Shown: one piece after another, positions 20,301-22,731 of the stretch
Position numbering within the stretch: position 1 is the first letter of the stretch
How the letters are laid out: each line of letters opens with the position of its first letter
Source of the DNA: Branchiostoma floridae
Taxonomy: Eukaryota; Chordata; Leptocardii; Amphioxiformes; Branchiostomatidae
Assembly: GCF_000003815.2 (NCBI RefSeq)
Contig: NC_049991.1
Location: 7,506,485-7,529,215, forward strand
Length of the DNA: 22,731 bases
Direction of reading: 5' to 3'
Program-made: the position numbers and the translations under genes
The notes under the pieces: model-generated
Seen by the model: the letters and a program-made list of their open reading frames with translations, nothing else
Database searches by the model: none
Told to the model about the DNA's origin: nothing

Positions 20301-22493
20301 AGCCATTTTTTATTTCTCGGGGTCATTCTGGGTCATGCACCAAAAGGAGGCTTCATTTGTTTTTCCTTCTTGCGCACGCCTATGTATTTCCACTGTATTG
20401 ACCAAGATGCATCGATGTTACTTTGAAGTAAAACCTCTGGTTTTATTCTCCTGTAGTACGGGCCTGACACCTGAGAGTCCACAGTGGGTGGGTGCATGGT
20501 GGATTGGATTCCTACTGTCCGGGGCTATGGCTGCGGTGTCAGCCATATTTCTGTTCGGATTCCCTCGAAAACTTCCTGTACTGTCTGAAAGTAAGTTACA
20601 ATTATATCTTTTCTTTTTGAAACATCGCCGACTATACAGTCTTTATTCGGGTAATGAAATCACAAGTAATTATTAACCGTTATCTCAGATATACCAATAA
20701 TCTACTTGGTATATTAGTGTGTGTAGTGTGACGTGTCACTTCTATGCACATTTTGGTGTTTAGTTTCATGTTGTGTGAGTCTAGTAGCGTTGCGTTGCAC
20801 CTTGATACATAGCACTGCATTAGTTGCCTCTATGAAGTATTATCATGAGACTATGGTCTTGTTTAGTGTTGTTAACGTTCCTGAGCTACGCAGGCAGCTC
20901 GTGATATTGTAAATTAGTTTTTGTGGTACTTATATAGGAGGAAATAATCGTAGTACGTTCACGGTTGAAACAAGATTCAAAGGTTCAGAGTATTCAACCT
21001 TTCATGAAAACATAACTAAATGCAACATTTTTCTTCAAATAGAAAACACAAACCCATCTAACACCGCGGATACACCCCCGACGAAGAATGAGCATGGGAC
21101 CGAGAGCACCAACATCGCCACAATAACTACGTCATCATCTCCATCTCGTTCTGAATCGGAAACCCCGACAGAACCTCAAAATATTACGTCATCAGAATCT
21201 GCAGACGACAAAAAAGAGCAGCATCTGCGACAGTCCTGACAGAATCTNNNNNNNNNNNNNNNNNNNNNNNNNNNNNNNNNNNNNNNNNNNNNNNNNNNNN
21301 NNNNNNNNNNNNNNNNNNNNNNNNNNNNNNNNNNNNNNNNNNNNNNNCGAGAAAGGGATGGTGGCCGGTGTCGTTACTTTCACACCCAAGTATGTGAGTT
21401 CCCAGTTTAGAACAACTGCTTCGGAGGCATCTTTTCTCGTAGGTAACTATTAGCTCCAATACTTTCATTTTTTCTGAATGTTGAAGCAACTTACCAGACG
21501 AGCATATGTACAAACATCAAGAGTCCAGAAGAACCCAAGAAATTTTTGTCACGTTTTTCGGGGCAATACTGTCTGGCTCTACTTCGCACTCAGCTACAGG
21601 TCGCTGTTGTATATTGTGTAAGTGGTCCCAAACATGACTGAGTCTATATCCCCTCATCAAGGTTACTGGATGGAGTGAGATTTTCTGATCTATACAGCCT
21701 CCAACGAACAAGAAAAAAGGAAATACATGTAGATAGAGTGGGACAGGGCCAAGGTATTTTATAAGACAGACAGAACCTGGTGAAACTATTCCAACATTTT
21801 GAATGTTTGTCTCAACCGTATTTCTAAGGACTGGTGACAGTACCAGCGGCCACAGTCGGGACCTTACTGGGCGGGTTCCTGGTGAAGAGACTACAGCTTG
21901 ACATCCGGGGTATCGCCAAGTTCTGTTTCGTGGTGACGTCACTCACTGTCATGGCGTCTCTGACATTCCTCATCACCTGTGGTGACGTCACCTTCGCTGG
22001 AGTCAACACGGACTACAGTAACAGGTATGCACGAAAGCAAACAAGATTCTGTTTTTAGCCATGCTAAGATCAAAGAAGACTAAATGTTATTTTTAATTAT
22101 CAAAATTTTGAGACTTAATCATAGATGTCATTATTTATTGACGTTACAGACTCAATGCTGATTGGTTAAACAAGTTCGTATTATTTTTCGCATATGTATG
22201 ATGTATTTGCATATGGCTGTAATTACAGTACACAAGTCTCAAACTAAATAGCAACTATCATGTTTAACCGCCCAATATGGCGGACAAATTTACGTTACGT
22301 GAGAGAAAACACACAAGTATATTAGACGGGATTTATTTTAATGCGGTATTCACTTTTGTTATGTAGCTCCTTCCGTTTGGGAAACAAGATACATTGACCA
22401 GCATGTGTAACGCAGTCTGTCACTGTTCACGTGACTCGTACAACCCGGTTTGCGGCAGTGATAATGTCGTATACTTCTCTCCATGCCACGCCG
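17324..22493 (+). CDS. Organic anion transporter (SLCO/OATP, SLCO4A-like), 5' part; exons 17324-17494, 17911-17977, 18844-18962, 19304->19413, 19977-20067, 20457-20590, 21043->21247, <21348-21442, 21829-22024, 22402-22493, continuing beyond the window
   Basis: OATPs are 12-helix plasma-membrane carriers for bile salts, hormones and other organic anions. The start ATG follows an in-frame TAG at 17312. The N-terminus is hydrophilic up to [14 protein letters not shown], the usual lead-in to helix 1. Then come helix 1 ([17 protein letters not shown]), [17 protein letters not shown], helix 3 after [10 protein letters not shown], and the helix-6 OATP signature [13 protein letters not shown]. These are followed by a Ser/Thr-rich cytosolic loop, [10 protein letters not shown], helix 8, and the Kazal-like extracellular domain ([21 protein letters not shown]). 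The GAWW signature and YGWGS lead-in point to SLCO4A-type. Splice phases agree except at two places: an in-frame TGA at 21237-21239 just before an N gap, and two possible acceptors for the last exon. The first gap hides about 65 residues expected between helix 3 and helix 5. The 3' end lies outside the window. Confidence 0.85.
17495..17910 (+). other. SLCO intron 1
   Basis: Donor GTATGT, acceptor TTTACAG, phase 0. The intron contains the near-perfect 85-base palindrome described separately and nothing else recognised. Confidence 0.7.
17665..17749. repeat. Near-perfect 85-base palindrome (foldback) in SLCO intron 1
   Basis: The left arm (17665-17706) and right arm (17707-17749) are reverse complements apart from one mismatch and one single-base insertion. 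The centre, ctaggatcctag, is itself a perfect palindrome with no spacer. No target duplication is evident beyond the arms. A foldback transposon relic or a hairpin in the intron RNA are possible. Confidence 0.9.
17978..18843 (+). other. SLCO intron 2
   Basis: Donor GTAAGT, acceptor CTCAG, phase 1. It ends in a long T-rich tract (about 18808-18840). No gene or repeat is recognised inside. Confidence 0.7.
18963..19303 (+). other. SLCO intron 3
   Basis: Donor GTAAAG, acceptor CTCTAG, phase 0. Nothing else recognised. Confidence 0.65.
19414..19890. other. Assembly gap, 477 N
   Basis: The gap interrupts the exon coding helix 3 after FVADP and must hide at least one further exon end, since the next exon (19977) starts in phase 1. 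Reading frames that run through the N are artefacts. Confidence 0.99.
20068..20456 (+). other. SLCO intron between the helix-5 and helix-6 exons
   Basis: Donor GTAAAA, acceptor CCTGTAG, phase 2. Nothing else recognised. Confidence 0.65.
20591..21042 (+). other. SLCO intron before the Ser/Thr-rich loop exon
   Basis: Donor GTAAGT, acceptor CAAATAG, phase 1. Nothing else recognised. Confidence 0.65.
21248..21347. other. Assembly gap, exactly 100 N
   Basis: A round 100-N gap usually marks unknown length. It separates the cytosolic-loop exon from the exon coding [14 protein letters not shown], so helix 7 must lie in the missing sequence. Confidence 0.99.
21443..21828 (+). other. SLCO intron before the helix-8 exon
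   Basis: Donor GTAACT, acceptor TTTCTAAG, phase 1. The open frame on the - strand (21517-21942) overlaps the next exon and shows no family signature. Confidence 0.6.
22025..22401 (+). other. SLCO intron before the Kazal exon
   Basis: Donor GTATGC, phase 2. The acceptor is either TGTAG at 22366 or CCAG ending 22401; only the latter keeps the frame. Nothing else recognised. Confidence 0.5.
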
Positions 22494-22731
22494 GTGCGAC
22501 AGACTGACAACAGCTAACGGCTCCCAGGTTTGAATGTCTTTACTAAATTCCTTTGCAATACGCATTTTACATTAAATTTTCATCTGTAAAGGTGTGTGTT
22601 ATGCTAGCCCTTTCTTCACGATATTCTTTAAAATTTCTAGACAGTATTCTAGTTCTTTAACTTCCTTGACATTCACAAAAAAACTGTACAGAAAATATAA
22701 GAAATACATGATAACAGTCATAAAACAGATA
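22494..22731 (+). other. SLCO intron after the first Kazal exon, to the window end
   Basis: The exon stops at CACGCCG|GTGCGA, splitting the glycine of SPCHAG. The next exon, expected to begin with the following cysteine, is not in the window. No feature is seen in the remaining bases. Confidence 0.6.

Overview
This window looks like a deuterostome animal genome, most likely amphioxus (Branchiostoma). That is inferred from introns with GT-AG borders, metazoan solute-carrier families, a CR1/Jockey-type non-LTR retrotransposon, small DNA-transposon relics and assembly gaps of N. Species cannot be proved from the sequence alone. All recognisable genes lie on the + strand.

Layout. Bases 1-1557 are repeat-rich non-coding DNA with a tRNA-Leu-like element on the - strand. 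Bases 1558-16484 hold three tandem copies of one gene, a ten-helix drug/metabolite transporter of the SLC35G/EamA type. Each copy has the same plan: a TATA-like box, a long non-coding first exon ending in the same splice donor, a short exon coding a hydrophilic N-terminus, one exon for helices 1-4, one exon for helices 5-10, and an AATAAA signal. The predicted proteins have 370, 369 and 366 residues and all three frames are open. Copy 1 carries two insertions missing from copies 2 and 3: about 0.4 kb with a piece of non-LTR retrotransposon, and about 1.17 kb with short inverted repeats. The spacer between copies 2 and 3 carries a 5'-truncated retrotransposon. The spacer between copies 1 and 2 preserves the uninterrupted site, so the insertion borders are exact. 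A small MITE-like element lies just after copy 3.

Bases 17324-22493 carry the 5' part of an organic-anion-transporter (SLCO/OATP) gene, closest by eye to the SLCO4A group. Nine exons are visible, and the gene is broken by two N gaps (477 and 100 bases) and runs off the window end. It has the helix-6 [10 protein letters not shown] signature and the start of the extracellular Kazal-like cysteine domain.

The two families are unrelated membrane transporters, and nothing in the sequence shows that they work together. The most interesting signal is the mosaic divergence of the tandem array. The 5' flanks and first introns of copies 2 and 3 are almost identical, but their helix 1-4 exons differ about four times more, mostly by amino-acid replacement. 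In the 3' flanks copy 2 instead resembles copy 1, with a visible junction to copy-3-like sequence.
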